Below are positions 16,865 through 25,488 of a stretch of DNA of 64,000 nucleotides, in pieces (position 1 is the first letter of the stretch; each line of letters opens with the position of its first letter). A program made the position numbers and the translations under genes. The stretch is from assembly GCA_014695195.1 (NCBI GenBank), contig JACJNW010000041.1:124001-188000 (forward strand), written 5' to 3'. The notes below the pieces were generated by a model. It saw only the letters and a list, made by a program, of their open reading frames with translations, had not been told where the DNA came from and ran no database searches. The stretch is from Cyanobacteria bacterium FACHB-DQ100 (GTDB lineage: Bacteria > Cyanobacteriota > Cyanobacteriia > Leptolyngbyales > Leptolyngbyaceae).

Positions 16865-19800
16865 TCATGACCGGATAGCGAGTAGAACCTGACCTGCGGA
16901 AACCGTCTGCCCCTGAACGCAGTAAAGTTCTGTAATGGTTCCTGCTTCGTCTGCGGTCACTGCAATTTCCATTTTCATTGCTTCTAAAATTACTAAGCGA
17001 TCGCCTTCTGCAACTACATCTCCTGGCTTGACCAAGACTTGCCAGACATTTGCAGAAACATGAGCAACGACGGCTTCACTATCTGGAGGCAGAACAATCT
17101 CAGGTGTTTCTTCCTGATCAGCTTGTGCTTCTTCGAGGGTTTCTTGGCGGGTAAATTCTCCGGCCGCTTCCCAGCGATCGCGCTCTGCTTGGAATGCGGC
17201 ACGTTGTTTCCCTCTAAATGCAGCAATCTCATCCGCATTCGATTTGAGAAACTCATTGTATTTTCTCAAACTAAAGGTTTCTTCTTCGATTCTGAGCTTC
17301 AGTTTGCCTTGAATTAAAGCTTCTCGATCGCGTAGCAATTGTTCTGCTGAAACCGGATAGTATCGAATCTGATCAAAGAACCGCAATAACCAAGGCTGTG
17401 TAAAGTCCTCTGTTTGCTTGTAACGGTTCCAAATTGGTACGGTGCGTCCTACAAATTGATAGCCACCCGGACCTTCCATGCCATAGATGCACATATAAGC
17501 CCCACCAATCCCGACTGCATTTTCTGGTGTCCAAGTGCGAGCAGGATTGTACTTCGTGGTGACGAGACGATGCCGTGGATCAAGCGGTGTAGCAACAGGT
17601 GCACCGAGATACACATCTCCTAATCCTAAAACTAGATAGCTTGCATTAAACACAATGTCTTTGACTTGCTCGATGCTATCTAAGCCATTAATGCGGCGAA
17701 TGAATTCGATGTTACTTGGACACCAAGGCGCATCGGGTCGCACCGACTGCATATATTTCTGAATGGCTAACTGGGTCGATTCATCATTCCAAGAAAGTGG
17801 TAGATAAACAATGCGAGTCGGGACTTCGATCGTATCAATGTTCGGAAGTTCTGATTCAGCTTTAGTCAGAATTGCAATCAGTTCTTGAACGGGAAGAGTG
17901 CGACTATCGTAGTGAATTTGAAGCGATCGAATTCCCGGTGTGAGATCAATAATGCCCGGAATATGGTTCTCTTGCAGCCATTGAACTAAGGCATGAACAC
18001 AGAATCGTAAGTTCAGATCCAGTACCAGATCGCCATATTCAACGAGAAGATACTTATCTCCAGCTTGACGATAGGTTACGGGAATTTGATCCGCATCAAA
18101 AATCCGATCCAGAATCGGGGAATGTTCTGTAACTTGCAGCGGTGCAGATTTAGGTAACGGAGTGAGTGTTGCGATCGCGCTATCCTGAGCAAGTTCCCGA
18201 TCGCGGGCTTCCGTCGCGCTTAACCGATAAAACCGAACGCTATCCCCTGGTTTTAACTGTCCAATTTTCCAGAGTTCAGACTGTACGATCGTTGCTGGAC
18301 AAACGAATCCTCCTAAACTGGGTCCATCATGGGCAAGGATGATCGGCATATCACCTGTAAAGTCAACGGTGCCGATCGCATAAGCATTATCGTGAATGTT
18401 CGACGGATGTAATCCTGCTTCACCGCCATCGGTTCGCGCCCATTTCGGTTTCGGTCCGATGAGACGAATTCCTGTTCGAGCGGAGTTGTGGTGGATTGTC
18501 CAATCGGTTGAGAAGAACATATCAATGTCTTCGGGTGTGAAGAAGTCCGGCGCACCATGCGGACCATACATCACTCCGATATTCCATTGAGTCGAGCATT
18601 GTTCTTTGTACTGTTGAACTAACTCAGATGAACAGTGTTGGGCTGAAAGTTCGCTTGTGGGTTTCTCAATGCGTAGAACGTCCCCGGTTCTGAGAGTTCG
18701 TCCTGCATGTCCGCCAAATTTCCCCAGCGTAAAGGTCGATCGACTGCCCAGATACTCTGGCACATCCAAACCATTCTGAACAGCGATGTAAGTTCGATAT
18801 CCATCGCCTTGAATTGCTTTAAGCTTCAGGGTGCTCCCTGCTTTGACTTCAATGGCTGTCCAAAATTCAACAGGTTGCCCGTTCAGAGTTGCCTTCATGG
18901 TTGCGCCTGTAAGCGCGATCGTTGTATCACAGTTAAATCGCAGCGTTGGACCTGTTGCCGTACATTCCAAACCTGCCGCAGATTCAGGGTTCCCCACAAT
19001 TCGGTTTGCCACTCTGAAGGCAAAATGATCCATTGGCCCCGACGGTGGCACACCAATATCCCAATATCCCAACCGTCCTGGATAGTCTTGAACTGTGGTG
19101 TAAGTTCCAGGCTCTAGAATGTCGATCGTTCTTGGCTTGTACTCGAATGAGTTGAGAAACCTTGTGCTGATCGTTCCAGCTTGGAACGTGGGAGCAGCAA
19201 CCACCTGCTTCAGATAGTCTAAGTTCGTTTCGATGCCTGCGATCGTTGATTGCTCTAAGGCAGATTGAAGGGCTGCGATCGCGGAGGTGCGATCGTCACT
19301 ACGAACAATCACTTTTGCCAGAAGCGGATCATAAAACGGTGTTACCTCAGTCCCCGCTTCAATCCAAGCATCAATGCGAACCGAATCCGGAAACTCGACA
19401 GCATTTAACAATCCAGAACTCGGCTGAAAGTTCTTGTTCGCATCTTCTGCATACACTCGCACCTGAATCGAATGACCTTGCGGACGATGCTGATAAGCTT
19501 TGATAAACTCGGTCTCACCTGCTGCCACTTGGATCATCCATTCAACGAGATCAACGTCGCTAACTTCTTCCGTGACACCATGTTCAACCTGCAAGCGAGT
19601 GTTGACTTCTAGAAAATAGAACTGTTGTGCTTCGACATCAAACACATATTCGACAGTTCCCGCCGATCGATAGTTCACTGCTTTCCCAAGTCGAATCGCC
19701 GCGTCAATCAATCCCTGTCTCAACTCATCAGAAACTCCTGGTGCGGGCGTTTCTTCAATCACTTTCTGATTGCGTCGCTGCGTGGAACAGTCCCGCTCAC

Positions 19801-20470
19801 CTAGCGCAATTACATTCCCGGTGCCATCCCCAAAGATCTGAACTTCAATATGTCTTGCAGTTTGAATGTATTTTTCTAGGAAAATTCCGCTTTGCTTGAA
19901 GTTAGATTGACTCAAGCGCTGAACTTTCTCATACGCATCGGATAGTTCTGCTTCACTCATGCACACCTGCATCCCGATGCCACCGCCCCCTGCGGTACTC
20001 TTGAGCATCACCGGATAACCGATCGTACTCGCCACTTCTCGTGCCTGCTCTAAACTCTCAAGCAAAGAACTCCCCGACAGCATCGGCACTTGATTCTGTT
20101 GAGCAATTTCCCGCGCCGTATGCTTCAACCCGAACTGCCGCAACTGCTCTGGAGTCGGACCAATAAACGCAATTCCTGCGGTTTCACAAGCTTCGGCAAA
20201 CTCAGCATTCTCGCTCAAGAAGCCATAACCCGGATGAATCGCATCTGCACCCGTTTGTTTCGCGACTTCGAGAATGCGATCGTACTTCAGATAGCTCTCT
20301 GCCACCGGAGCCGCGCCAATATGAACGGCTTCCGTCGCCATTGAGGCGTGCTGAGCATGAGCATCTGCATCCGAGTAGACTGCAACCGAAGGAATATTTA
20401 AGCGATCGAGCGTCCGAATCACTCGACAAGCAATTTCGCCTCGATTAGCAATCAGAACTTTGTTGAACAT
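16865..20470 (-). CDS. Biotin-dependent urea/guanidine carboxylase
   Basis: A 1201-residue multidomain enzyme. An N-terminal biotin carboxylase (about 1-445, ATP-grasp loop [10 protein letters not shown]) is followed by two carboxyltransferase regions (AHS2 about 455-760; AHS1 about 790-1010) and a C-terminal biotinyl domain with EAMKM (K1166 is the biotin site). This is the bacterial urea carboxylase architecture, without a fused allophanate hydrolase. Family knowledge: carboxylases in guanidine-I riboswitch operons prefer guanidine over urea and work with carboxyguanidine deiminase. The riboswitch upstream of this leftward cluster makes guanidine the likely substrate (inference). I did not align the Asn/Asp position proposed to separate urea from guanidine enzymes. 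It starts seven bases after the small membrane gene. Confidence 0.92.
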   Translation of the reverse strand: MFNKVLIANRGEIACRVIRTLDRLNIPSVAVYSDADAHAQHASMATEAVHIGAAPVAESYLKYDRILEVAKQTGADAIHPGYGFLSENAEFAEACETAGIAFIGPTPEQLRQFGLKHTAREIAQQNQVPMLSGSSLLESLEQAREVASTIGYPVMLKSTAGGGGIGMQVCMSEAELSDAYEKVQRLSQSNFKQSGIFLEKYIQTARHIEVQIFGDGTGNVIALGERDCSTQRRNQKVIEETPAPGVSDELRQGLIDAAIRLGKAVNYRSAGTVEYVFDVEAQQFYFLEVNTRLQVEHGVTEEVSDVDLVEWMIQVAAGETEFIKAYQHRPQGHSIQVRVYAEDANKNFQPSSGLLNAVEFPDSVRIDAWIEAGTEVTPFYDPLLAKVIVRSDDRTSAIAALQSALEQSTIAGIETNLDYLKQVVAAPTFQAGTISTRFLNSFEYKPRTIDILEPGTYTTVQDYPGRLGYWDIGVPPSGPMDHFAFRVANRIVGNPESAAGLECTATGPTLRFNCDTTIALTGATMKATLNGQPVEFWTAIEVKAGSTLKLKAIQGDGYRTYIAVQNGLDVPEYLGSRSTFTLGKFGGHAGRTLRTGDVLRIEKPTSELSAQHCSSELVQQYKEQCSTQWNIGVMYGPHGAPDFFTPEDIDMFFSTDWTIHHNSARTGIRLIGPKPKWARTDGGEAGLHPSNIHDNAYAIGTVDFTGDMPIILAHDGPSLGGFVCPATIVQSELWKIGQLKPGDSVRFYRLSATEARDRELAQDSAIATLTPLPKSAPLQVTEHSPILDRIFDADQIPVTYRQAGDKYLLVEYGDLVLDLNLRFCVHALVQWLQENHIPGIIDLTPGIRSLQIHYDSRTLPVQELIAILTKAESELPNIDTIEVPTRIVYLPLSWNDESTQLAIQKYMQSVRPDAPWCPSNIEFIRRINGLDSIEQVKDIVFNASYLVLGLGDVYLGAPVATPLDPRHRLVTTKYNPARTWTPENAVGIGGAYMCIYGMEGPGGYQFVGRTVPIWNRYKQTEDFTQPWLLRFFDQIRYYPVSAEQLLRDREALIQGKLKLRIEEETFSLRKYNEFLKSNADEIAAFRGKQRAAFQAERDRWEAAGEFTRQETLEEAQADQEETPEIVLPPDSEAVVAHVSANVWQVLVKPGDVVAEGDRLVILEAMKMEIAVTADEAGTITELYCVQGQTVSAGQVLLAIRS

Positions 20471-20477
20471 AGAAAGA

Positions 20478-20660
20478 CTACCGATGTTTGATCACGAGCT
20501 TTAGCACTAGAAAACTAAACAGTCCCAAGACAAAAGACCATAAAGCGCTGAGTGCTGGATTGTTAGGATAGAGATAAGCATCTGCGAGTACCCAAATCCC
20601 GCGCCAGGTAATTGCGGTTGCAAAGAGTGCAACACAGGCAGAAAGCAATGGAATTTTCAT
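20478..20660 (-). CDS. Small two-helix membrane protein inside the guanidine operon
   Basis: A 60-residue protein, not assigned to a family I recognise. Two hydrophobic segments (about residues 3-25 and 36-55) flank a short loop [12 protein letters not shown], and it ends with the basic tail KLVIKHR, predicting both ends in the cytoplasm. Conspicuous residues are [10 protein letters not shown] at the end of helix 1. It lies between the UAAP2 and carboxylase genes, seven bases before the latter, so it is almost certainly co-transcribed. Function is unknown; a membrane tether or accessory transport role for guanidine use is speculation. Confidence 0.7.
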   Translation of the reverse strand: MKIPLLSACVALFATAITWRGIWVLADAYLYPNNPALSALWSFVLGLFSFLVLKLVIKHR

Positions 20661-20674
20661 AAGTTCTTTGCCAT

Positions 20675-20710
20675 AAAGGGCGATTTGTGCAGTGATGCAA
20701 ATCGCCCTTT
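20675..20710 (-). other. Intra-operon hairpin between UAAP2 and the small membrane gene
   Basis: A perfect 13-base inverted repeat, AAAGGGCGATTTG (20675-20687) with CAAATCGCCCTTT (20698-20710), begins just after the UAAP2 stop. The loop is 10 bases. On the minus strand it is followed by ATGG and not a T-run, so it may cause partial termination or RNA processing and 3'-end protection, giving unequal expression of upstream and downstream genes (inference). Confidence 0.6.
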
Positions 20711-20714
20711 CTCC

Positions 20715-21356
20715 TTAAGCAGCGTCCCAAATAATTAGCCGAATCGGAGTTGGATTGTAAGCATTACAAGGATTGTTGACTTGGGGACAGTTAGAAATCA
20801 AAACCATCAAATCCATTTCTGCTCGCAGTTCAACAATTTTGCCAGCTTCAGAAATGCCGTCAACAATTTCCAAACGTCCATCTTCACTGACTGGAACATT
20901 CATGTAGAAATTGACGTTGCTGACTAAATCACGCTTGTTCATTTCATACTTGCTGAGTTCCAGCAAATAGTTCTCAACACAGGCATGAAGATGTTTCTTG
21001 TGCAGCCCATAGCGCACTGAGTTGCTTTCCATGCTGCAAGCACCGCCGATCGTGTCATGCTTGCCACACTCATCATCGGTAATCGTCGCCATCACATTTC
21101 CTTCGTTGGAGATCAACTGAGTCCCCGTAGTGATGAAGATGTTGCCCTGACGAACCACTGTATCCGGAGCGCTGTAGCGTTCAGAAACATCGTGAGCATT
21201 GTAAAACAAAGTATCAACTGCCTGGTTGCCCATCAAGTCAACAATTCGCAGCGTTTGACCTTTCTTCAAGATTCGTGACCAAGGCTGACGCGCAGGAACA
21301 GTCTCATCGTAGATCGCAGTTGCTGGATCAAGTTTCGTTTGCAGAGTAGAAACCAT
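20715..21356 (-). CDS. DUF1989 protein UAAP2, probable carboxyguanidine deiminase subunit
   Basis: A 213-residue protein of the urea-carboxylase-associated family (DUF1989), starting MVSTLQTKLDPAT at 21356, with GGAG eight bases upstream. A longer open frame exists upstream but overlaps the preceding gene. The family pattern GKHDTIGGACS (about residues 112-122) and the C-terminal NCPQVNNPCNAYNPTP are present, with likely metal-binding Cys and His. Family knowledge: UAAP1/UAAP2 proteins form the two-subunit carboxyguanidine deiminase that converts carboxyguanidine to allophanate and ammonia. It lies 35 bases after UAAP1. Confidence 0.88.
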   Translation of the reverse strand: MVSTLQTKLDPATAIYDETVPARQPWSRILKKGQTLRIVDLMGNQAVDTLFYNAHDVSERYSAPDTVVRQGNIFITTGTQLISNEGNVMATITDDECGKHDTIGGACSMESNSVRYGLHKKHLHACVENYLLELSKYEMNKRDLVSNVNFYMNVPVSEDGRLEIVDGISEAGKIVELRAEMDLMVLISNCPQVNNPCNAYNPTPIRLIIWDAA

Positions 21357-21391
21357 TGTGAGTTCTCCAAAATATCTATGTTCTGAGCAAT

Positions 21392-22120
21392 CTAAGCTTG
21401 AGCAAACAAAGCATCGGTGTTCTGGAAGGCACGCACCGCTTCCGGGCAAGAAGTCCGACACAAATCATCTGCCGCTGGAGCCGCGGATTTCCAAATTGTG
21501 AGTTGAATGGGTTTCGGCTTGTATTCAGTGCTTGGGTGCATCACATGAGGACAGTTCGACACCACGACCAATACATTCATCTCCGCCCGCAAATCAACGA
21601 AGCTTCCTGGCTTTTCAATGCCCTCGACATAGTTCAAATCACCATTGGGAGCGACTGCAACGCGACTAAAGAGATTCACGTTCGGCATCAAGTCCTTCCG
21701 AGTCAGACCCCACTTGCCGAGCGCTTTGAGGAAGTTGTTGCGCGAGTTGTTGTAATCTCCTTCGCCGTATTTTGCCAAGTTGCTAGCAGCATTGCTACAT
21801 CCGCAGATCAAGTCATGATAGCCGGCTGTATCTTCGGTCATCGAGAACAGCACTCGACCCATATCAGAATAGAGTAGCTTGCCTTTTTGCAGAAACGCAT
21901 TGAACTGGATTTTCGAAGTGTCGGCAACATTCAAGCGTTCGATCGGGCTATCCGCGTTGTAGCAAATCAGCGAAACTCCCTGAGAACCTTCCAAATCGGT
22001 GATGCGGAGCGTATTTCCACGCTTAATTACAAAATGCCAGTACGCGCCACCGGGGAGCTTTTCATCGAGCAAAATCAGGCTGGGATCGATTTGTGAAGTC
22101 TTAGCAATGGTCTGCACCAT
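21392..22120 (-). CDS. DUF1989 protein UAAP1, probable carboxyguanidine deiminase subunit
   Basis: A 242-residue paralogue of the following gene; both share the GYHDLICGCSN/GKHDTIGGACS block and the C-terminal NCPHVMHPSTEYKPKP region. The ATG at 22118-22120 has GGAG eight bases upstream. It is the first gene of the leftward guanidine transcript, directly downstream of a guanidine-I riboswitch and its terminator. Which of the two proteins corresponds to CgdA or CgdB in the characterised Pseudomonas enzyme I cannot say. The older annotation, urea amidolyase-associated protein, comes from operon context with urea carboxylase. Confidence 0.9.
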   Translation of the reverse strand: MVQTIAKTSQIDPSLILLDEKLPGGAYWHFVIKRGNTLRITDLEGSQGVSLICYNADSPIERLNVADTSKIQFNAFLQKGKLLYSDMGRVLFSMTEDTAGYHDLICGCSNAASNLAKYGEGDYNNSRNNFLKALGKWGLTRKDLMPNVNLFSRVAVAPNGDLNYVEGIEKPGSFVDLRAEMNVLVVVSNCPHVMHPSTEYKPKPIQLTIWKSAAPAADDLCRTSCPEAVRAFQNTDALFAQA

Positions 22121-22169
22121 AAAAATTCTCCAGAAAATGAACGGTTAAGTGCGATCGACCCAAAACGGC

Positions 22170-22220
22170 AAAGCCCAGGAGATACCAAGACAGGAATCTG
22201 TATGGTTCTCCCGGGCTTTT
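22170..22220 (-). terminator. Riboswitch-linked terminator of the leftward guanidine operon
   Basis: On the minus strand AAAAGCCCGGGAGAACC, the 3' part of the aptamer, can pair with GGTATCTCCTGGGCTTT downstream, so ligand-stabilised aptamer and terminator are mutually exclusive. The downstream run is T-rich but interrupted (CTTTGCCGTTTT). This fits an ON-switch in which guanidine prevents termination. Confidence 0.75.
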
Positions 22221-22297
22221 GTCCCGCCGTGTGACCGAATGATCGTTTCGGCTGCTTCTCTTGGACCAGGCATTCAGTGAACCGGAACCCTAGAAGC
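22204..22297 (-). promoter_or_regulatory. Guanidine-I (ykkC class) riboswitch, leftward
   Basis: Read on the minus strand the segment contains, in order, the conserved ykkC blocks CTAGGGTTCCG (complement of 22283-22293), CTGGTCCAAGAG, ACACGGCGGG (complement of 22223-22232) and AAAAGCCCGGGAG. Order and spacing fit the guanidine-I aptamer, which binds free guanidinium. It controls UAAP1, UAAP2, the small membrane protein and the carboxylase. Confidence 0.93.
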
Positions 22298-22355
22298 TTA
22301 CTCCTATTCAATTTGCGTTTGAGTTCTGAATCGTTAAGTTGCTTAACTCTCCGTT

Positions 22356-22383
22356 AGTCTATCACTTCATATTAAGAAGTCAA
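22356..22383 (-). promoter_or_regulatory. Candidate sigma70 promoter for the leftward guanidine operon
   Basis: On the minus strand TTGACT (complement of 22378-22383), a 16-base spacer and TAGACT (complement of 22356-22361) predict a start near 22349, about 50 bases before the riboswitch. The -35 is a 5/6 match and the -10 a 4/6 match. Confidence 0.5.
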
Positions 22384-22470
22384 GCGATCGCACTCAATTT
22401 TTTGATTTATGAATTCTCGTTCTTTGGAAAGTTGTGAAAGCTTAAAAAGTTTCTGTCTAAATCATAAATA

Positions 22471-22512
22471 GTAATGATTGATACAAACTGCTTGTAAATC
22501 AGTTGTTACTGT
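22471..22512 (+). promoter_or_regulatory. NtcA-activated promoter of the guanidine transport operon
   Basis: GTA (22471-22473), eight bases, TAC (22482-22484), then 22 bases and TACTGT (22507-22512), a TAN3T -10 box. This is the textbook class-II NtcA promoter, with the box centred about 41.5 bases upstream of a predicted start at 22519. It implies activation under nitrogen limitation. The GTAN8TAC box is palindromic, but I see no correctly spaced -10 for the opposite direction. Confidence 0.75.
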
Positions 22513-22570
22513 AAAGTCGAACCAATCTACTCACAGTAGTGTGCGATTGCAGTTCTAGTATTTAATTTGC

Positions 22571-22664
22571 TTCTAGGGTTCCGATTCCTTGAATGTCTGG
22601 TCCGAGAGAAGCAGGCTAACCAAAAAATGTTGGCTACACGGCGGGAGAAAAGCCCGGGAGGAAC
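22571..22664 (+). promoter_or_regulatory. Guanidine-I (ykkC class) riboswitch, rightward
   Basis: CTAGGGTTCCG (22573-22583), GTCTGGTCCGAGAG (22595-22608), ACACGGCGGG (22636-22645) and AAAAGCCCGGGAG (22648-22660) are the conserved guanidine-I blocks in the right order. It precedes the ABC transporter genes and is a near copy of the leftward switch in the same intergenic region. Confidence 0.95.
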
Positions 22665-22709
22665 TTTCAGTCGATGCAAAAGACTGTGAGGTTTCTTCTG
22701 GGCTTTTCT
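22651..22709 (+). terminator. Riboswitch-linked terminator of the guanidine transport operon
   Basis: AGCCCGGGAGGAAC (22651-22664), the 3' side of the aptamer, can pair with GTTTCTTCTGGGCT (22691-22704), which is followed by TTTTCT. Aptamer and terminator compete for the same bases, as expected for transcriptional control in which guanidine turns the genes on. Confidence 0.85.
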
Positions 22710-22780
22710 ATTAGAAACTCGATCGTTTGTCGCTAACCTTGACCGCTCTATTTCCCAGAACCTTGACCCAGGATTTGCTT

Positions 22781-23842
22781 ATGAAAGCGAAAACGATCGT
22801 GACTTCCTGTCTGCTGTTTTTAATGGCTGTATTTCTAGCAGTTGGTTGCACAAATCCTGCCACTTATATTCGGACGACGACAGAAACAGAAGCAGTTGCA
22901 GCCACGACAACCGCTAACACGATTCGACTCGGCTTTAGCGCTTGGCCCGGTTGGTTTCCCTGGGAAGTTGCACAGCAACAAGGCATCTTTAAAACTAAAT
23001 CTGCTAATGCTGATCTCAAGTGGTTTGATGGCTATTTGGAATCGATTAGCACGCTCACAGCAGGACAAATTGATGCCAATAGTCAAACGCTCGGAGATAC
23101 GGTGAATTCGATCGCGGGTGGTGCAGATCAAGTCATTGTGTTGGTGAACGATAATTCAACCGGAAACGACAAAGTTATTGTTCGAGAAGGCATCAACACG
23201 GTTGCAGATCTCAAAGGAAAAAGAGTTGCAGCCGAAGAAGGAACGGTCGATCATTTCTTGTTGTTATTGGGCTTGAGAAAAGCGGGACTTTCGCCTCAAG
23301 ATATTCAATTCGTGCCACTTGAAACTGGGAAAGCTGCCGCCGCATTTGTTGGCGGACAAGTCGATGCCTGTGCCGTTTTCGCACCCTTTACGACTCAAGC
23401 ATTGAAGCGCTCAAACAGCAAAGAACTCTTCAGCTCCAAAGATTTTCCGGGCGCAATTTCGGATCACTTAGTTGTCAATCGCAAGTTTCTGTATGAGCAT
23501 CCGGATCAAGTGCAAGCTTTAGTGGATACTTGGTTTTCAACGCTCGACTACATCAAAAATAATCAAGCGAAAGCTTATGAAATTATGGCGAAACGGGCGG
23601 GAGTGTCGATCGACGAATACAAAGAATACGCCGATGGCACTCGTTTATTTACGCTCGAAGAGAACCTGAAAGCCTTTCAGCCTGGAAACGACATGACTTC
23701 GCTGCTTCATGCAGCCAATGAAATGAGCAAATTCCTAATGGATGTTGGACTGGCGAAAAATAAACCAAACACGATGCTATTGTTTGACGATCGCTTTGTT
23801 AAAGCCCACGCTCAGAACCAAAAAGTAGCCAAAGCAGCTTAA
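22781..23842 (+). CDS. ABC transporter substrate-binding lipoprotein (probable guanidine uptake)
   Basis: A 353-residue lipoprotein starting MKAKTIVTSCLLFLMAVFL, with the lipobox LAVGC at about residues 19-23. AGGA precedes the ATG with normal spacing. The mature part resembles the SsuA/TauA/NMT1 binding-protein group (GFSAWPGWFPWEVAQQQGIF, then DLKGKRVAAEEGT), historically called nitrate/sulfonate/taurine-binding. Downstream of a guanidine-I riboswitch this family is associated with guanidine import; ligand is inference from that context. Followed four bases after its stop by the permease gene. Confidence 0.88.
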   Translation: MKAKTIVTSCLLFLMAVFLAVGCTNPATYIRTTTETEAVAATTTANTIRLGFSAWPGWFPWEVAQQQGIFKTKSANADLKWFDGYLESISTLTAGQIDANSQTLGDTVNSIAGGADQVIVLVNDNSTGNDKVIVREGINTVADLKGKRVAAEEGTVDHFLLLLGLRKAGLSPQDIQFVPLETGKAAAAFVGGQVDACAVFAPFTTQALKRSNSKELFSSKDFPGAISDHLVVNRKFLYEHPDQVQALVDTWFSTLDYIKNNQAKAYEIMAKRAGVSIDEYKEYADGTRLFTLEENLKAFQPGNDMTSLLHAANEMSKFLMDVGLAKNKPNTMLLFDDRFVKAHAQNQKVAKAA

Positions 23843-23845
23843 GTT

Positions 23846-24694
23846 ATGCAAAACTCGACTCCCCGATCGATTCAGTCTCTGATGAAGCCTAAACCGATGA
23901 AGCCGACGGTGTTTTGGCGTTTAGCAGAAGACATTCCGAAACCTTTGTATACGACTTTAACCGTTCTGTCGATCGCGCTTCCGCTCTTGCTCTGGTGGGC
24001 AGTCACAACTTTCGGCAACATTGATTCAAAGTTTCTCCCTTCACCTGCAAAAGTGCTAGAGGCATTCGGGCGACTGTGGAGCACTCGTGAACTGCTGAAA
24101 GATACCGTTGCAAGCTTGTGGCGGGTCGGAGTAGGGTTTCTATTTGCGGCATTGTTATCTATCCCGGTTGGCATACTGATGGGTAGCTTTCCAAGCATTC
24201 GAGCTTTGTTGGAACCCTTGTTCGGATTAGTGCGCTACATGCCAGCACCCGCATTTATCCCACTGTTGATTCTCTATCAGGGAGTGGATGAAGAGCCAAA
24301 GATTACACTAATTTTCCTTGGAACGTTCTTCTTTAACTCCCTAATGGTGATGGACACCGTGAAGTTTGTGCCGAAGGATTTGATCGAAGCAACCTATATG
24401 CTCGGTGGCAATCGTCGAGCCGCATTAACTCAAGTCATTTTGCCGCACGTCCTTCCGGGAATTTTGGATGCTTGTCGGATTAACTTAGCAGCAGCTTGGC
24501 AGCTTGTCATTGTGTCTGAATTGATTGCAGCGACAGAAGGTTTAGGACGGCGAATTAGTGTAGCAGGACGCTTTCTCAGAACCGATGAAATTTTTGCTGG
24601 ACTAATTGTGATTGGAGTCATTGGTCTAACATTTGACTTACTGTTTCAGTATCTGTTGCGTGTCACTTGCAAATGGGCAAGCCAAAAACGATAA
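23846..24694 (+). CDS. ABC transporter permease (probable guanidine uptake)
   Basis: A 282-residue inner-membrane protein with about six helices and the BPD_transp_1 EAA-like loop LIEATYMLGGNRRAALTQV (about residues 179-197). It resembles the SsuC/TauC permease group and would pair with the neighbouring binding protein and ATPase. It starts three bases after the binding-protein stop, in the same riboswitch-controlled transcript. Confidence 0.92.
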   Translation: MQNSTPRSIQSLMKPKPMKPTVFWRLAEDIPKPLYTTLTVLSIALPLLLWWAVTTFGNIDSKFLPSPAKVLEAFGRLWSTRELLKDTVASLWRVGVGFLFAALLSIPVGILMGSFPSIRALLEPLFGLVRYMPAPAFIPLLILYQGVDEEPKITLIFLGTFFFNSLMVMDTVKFVPKDLIEATYMLGGNRRAALTQVILPHVLPGILDACRINLAAAWQLVIVSELIAATEGLGRRISVAGRFLRTDEIFAGLIVIGVIGLTFDLLFQYLLRVTCKWASQKR

Positions 24695-24717
24695 CCTTCA
24701 CTCTGGAGACCTCACCA

Positions 24718-25488
24718 ATGTTTTTGCAAATTAACAATCTCAGCAAGCATTTTTCCACCAGCAATGGAACGCTCGTTGTTCTGAAAGATATTGATATCGA
24801 GATCGAGCAAGGCGAATTTGTTTGCGCGGTCGGTGCATCGGGGTCAGGTAAATCAACACTGCTGCGTCAGATTGCAGGATTGGATACACCGACGATCGGC
24901 GAAGTGCGGATCGAAGGCAAAAGAGTTACAGGGCCAGGACCCGATCGCGGCATGGTTTTCCAGCATTACACGCTGTATCCGTGGATGACGGTGCAAGAAA
25001 ATGCAGAGTTTGGTTTAAAGCTGCAAGGCGTGCCGAAAAAAGATCGTCGAGAGCAAGCTGGCTACTATCTGAATGTTGTGGGCCTATCACAGTTTGGTAA
25101 GGCGTTGCCGAAAGAGCTATCCGGTGGGATGAAGCAGCGAGTTGCGATCGCTCGTGCTCTTGCTTCGGAACCGAAAATTCTGCTGATGGATGAACCGTTT
25201 GGAGCTTTGGACATCCATACCAAAGAGTCGATGCACGACTTTATGATTGATCTATGGCAGCGCACAGGGATTACAATCTTTATGATTACTCACGATGTCG
25301 AAGAAGCAGTGTTTCTCTCGAACCGAATTTTTGCTCTGAGTGCGCGTCCGGGAACGGTTCGCAAGGTGATGAACATTAATTTACCAGAACGAGCAGCTTC
25401 GGTGAAGCGACATTCTACGTTTCACGACTATCGAGATGAACTTATGGATTTGTTACGCAAGCATGGACAAGAAGCGATCGCAGCCTGA
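24718..25488 (+). CDS. ABC transporter ATP-binding protein (probable guanidine uptake)
   Basis: A 256-residue ATPase from the ATG at 24718, which has GGAG upstream; an earlier in-frame ATG lies inside the permease gene and is not used. Walker A is GASGSGKST, the signature [15 protein letters not shown], and Walker B LLMDEPFGALD. It belongs to the SsuB/TauB group and energises the transporter. The last 26 bases overlap the start of the biotin ligase gene in another frame. Confidence 0.93.
   Translation: MFLQINNLSKHFSTSNGTLVVLKDIDIEIEQGEFVCAVGASGSGKSTLLRQIAGLDTPTIGEVRIEGKRVTGPGPDRGMVFQHYTLYPWMTVQENAEFGLKLQGVPKKDRREQAGYYLNVVGLSQFGKALPKELSGGMKQRVAIARALASEPKILLMDEPFGALDIHTKESMHDFMIDLWQRTGITIFMITHDVEEAVFLSNRIFALSARPGTVRKVMNINLPERAASVKRHSTFHDYRDELMDLLRKHGQEAIAA

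Noticed and set aside
22075-22311. A 78-codon minus-strand frame
   Set aside because: It lies over the leftward guanidine-I aptamer and terminator, which explain the sequence; the translation resembles no family.
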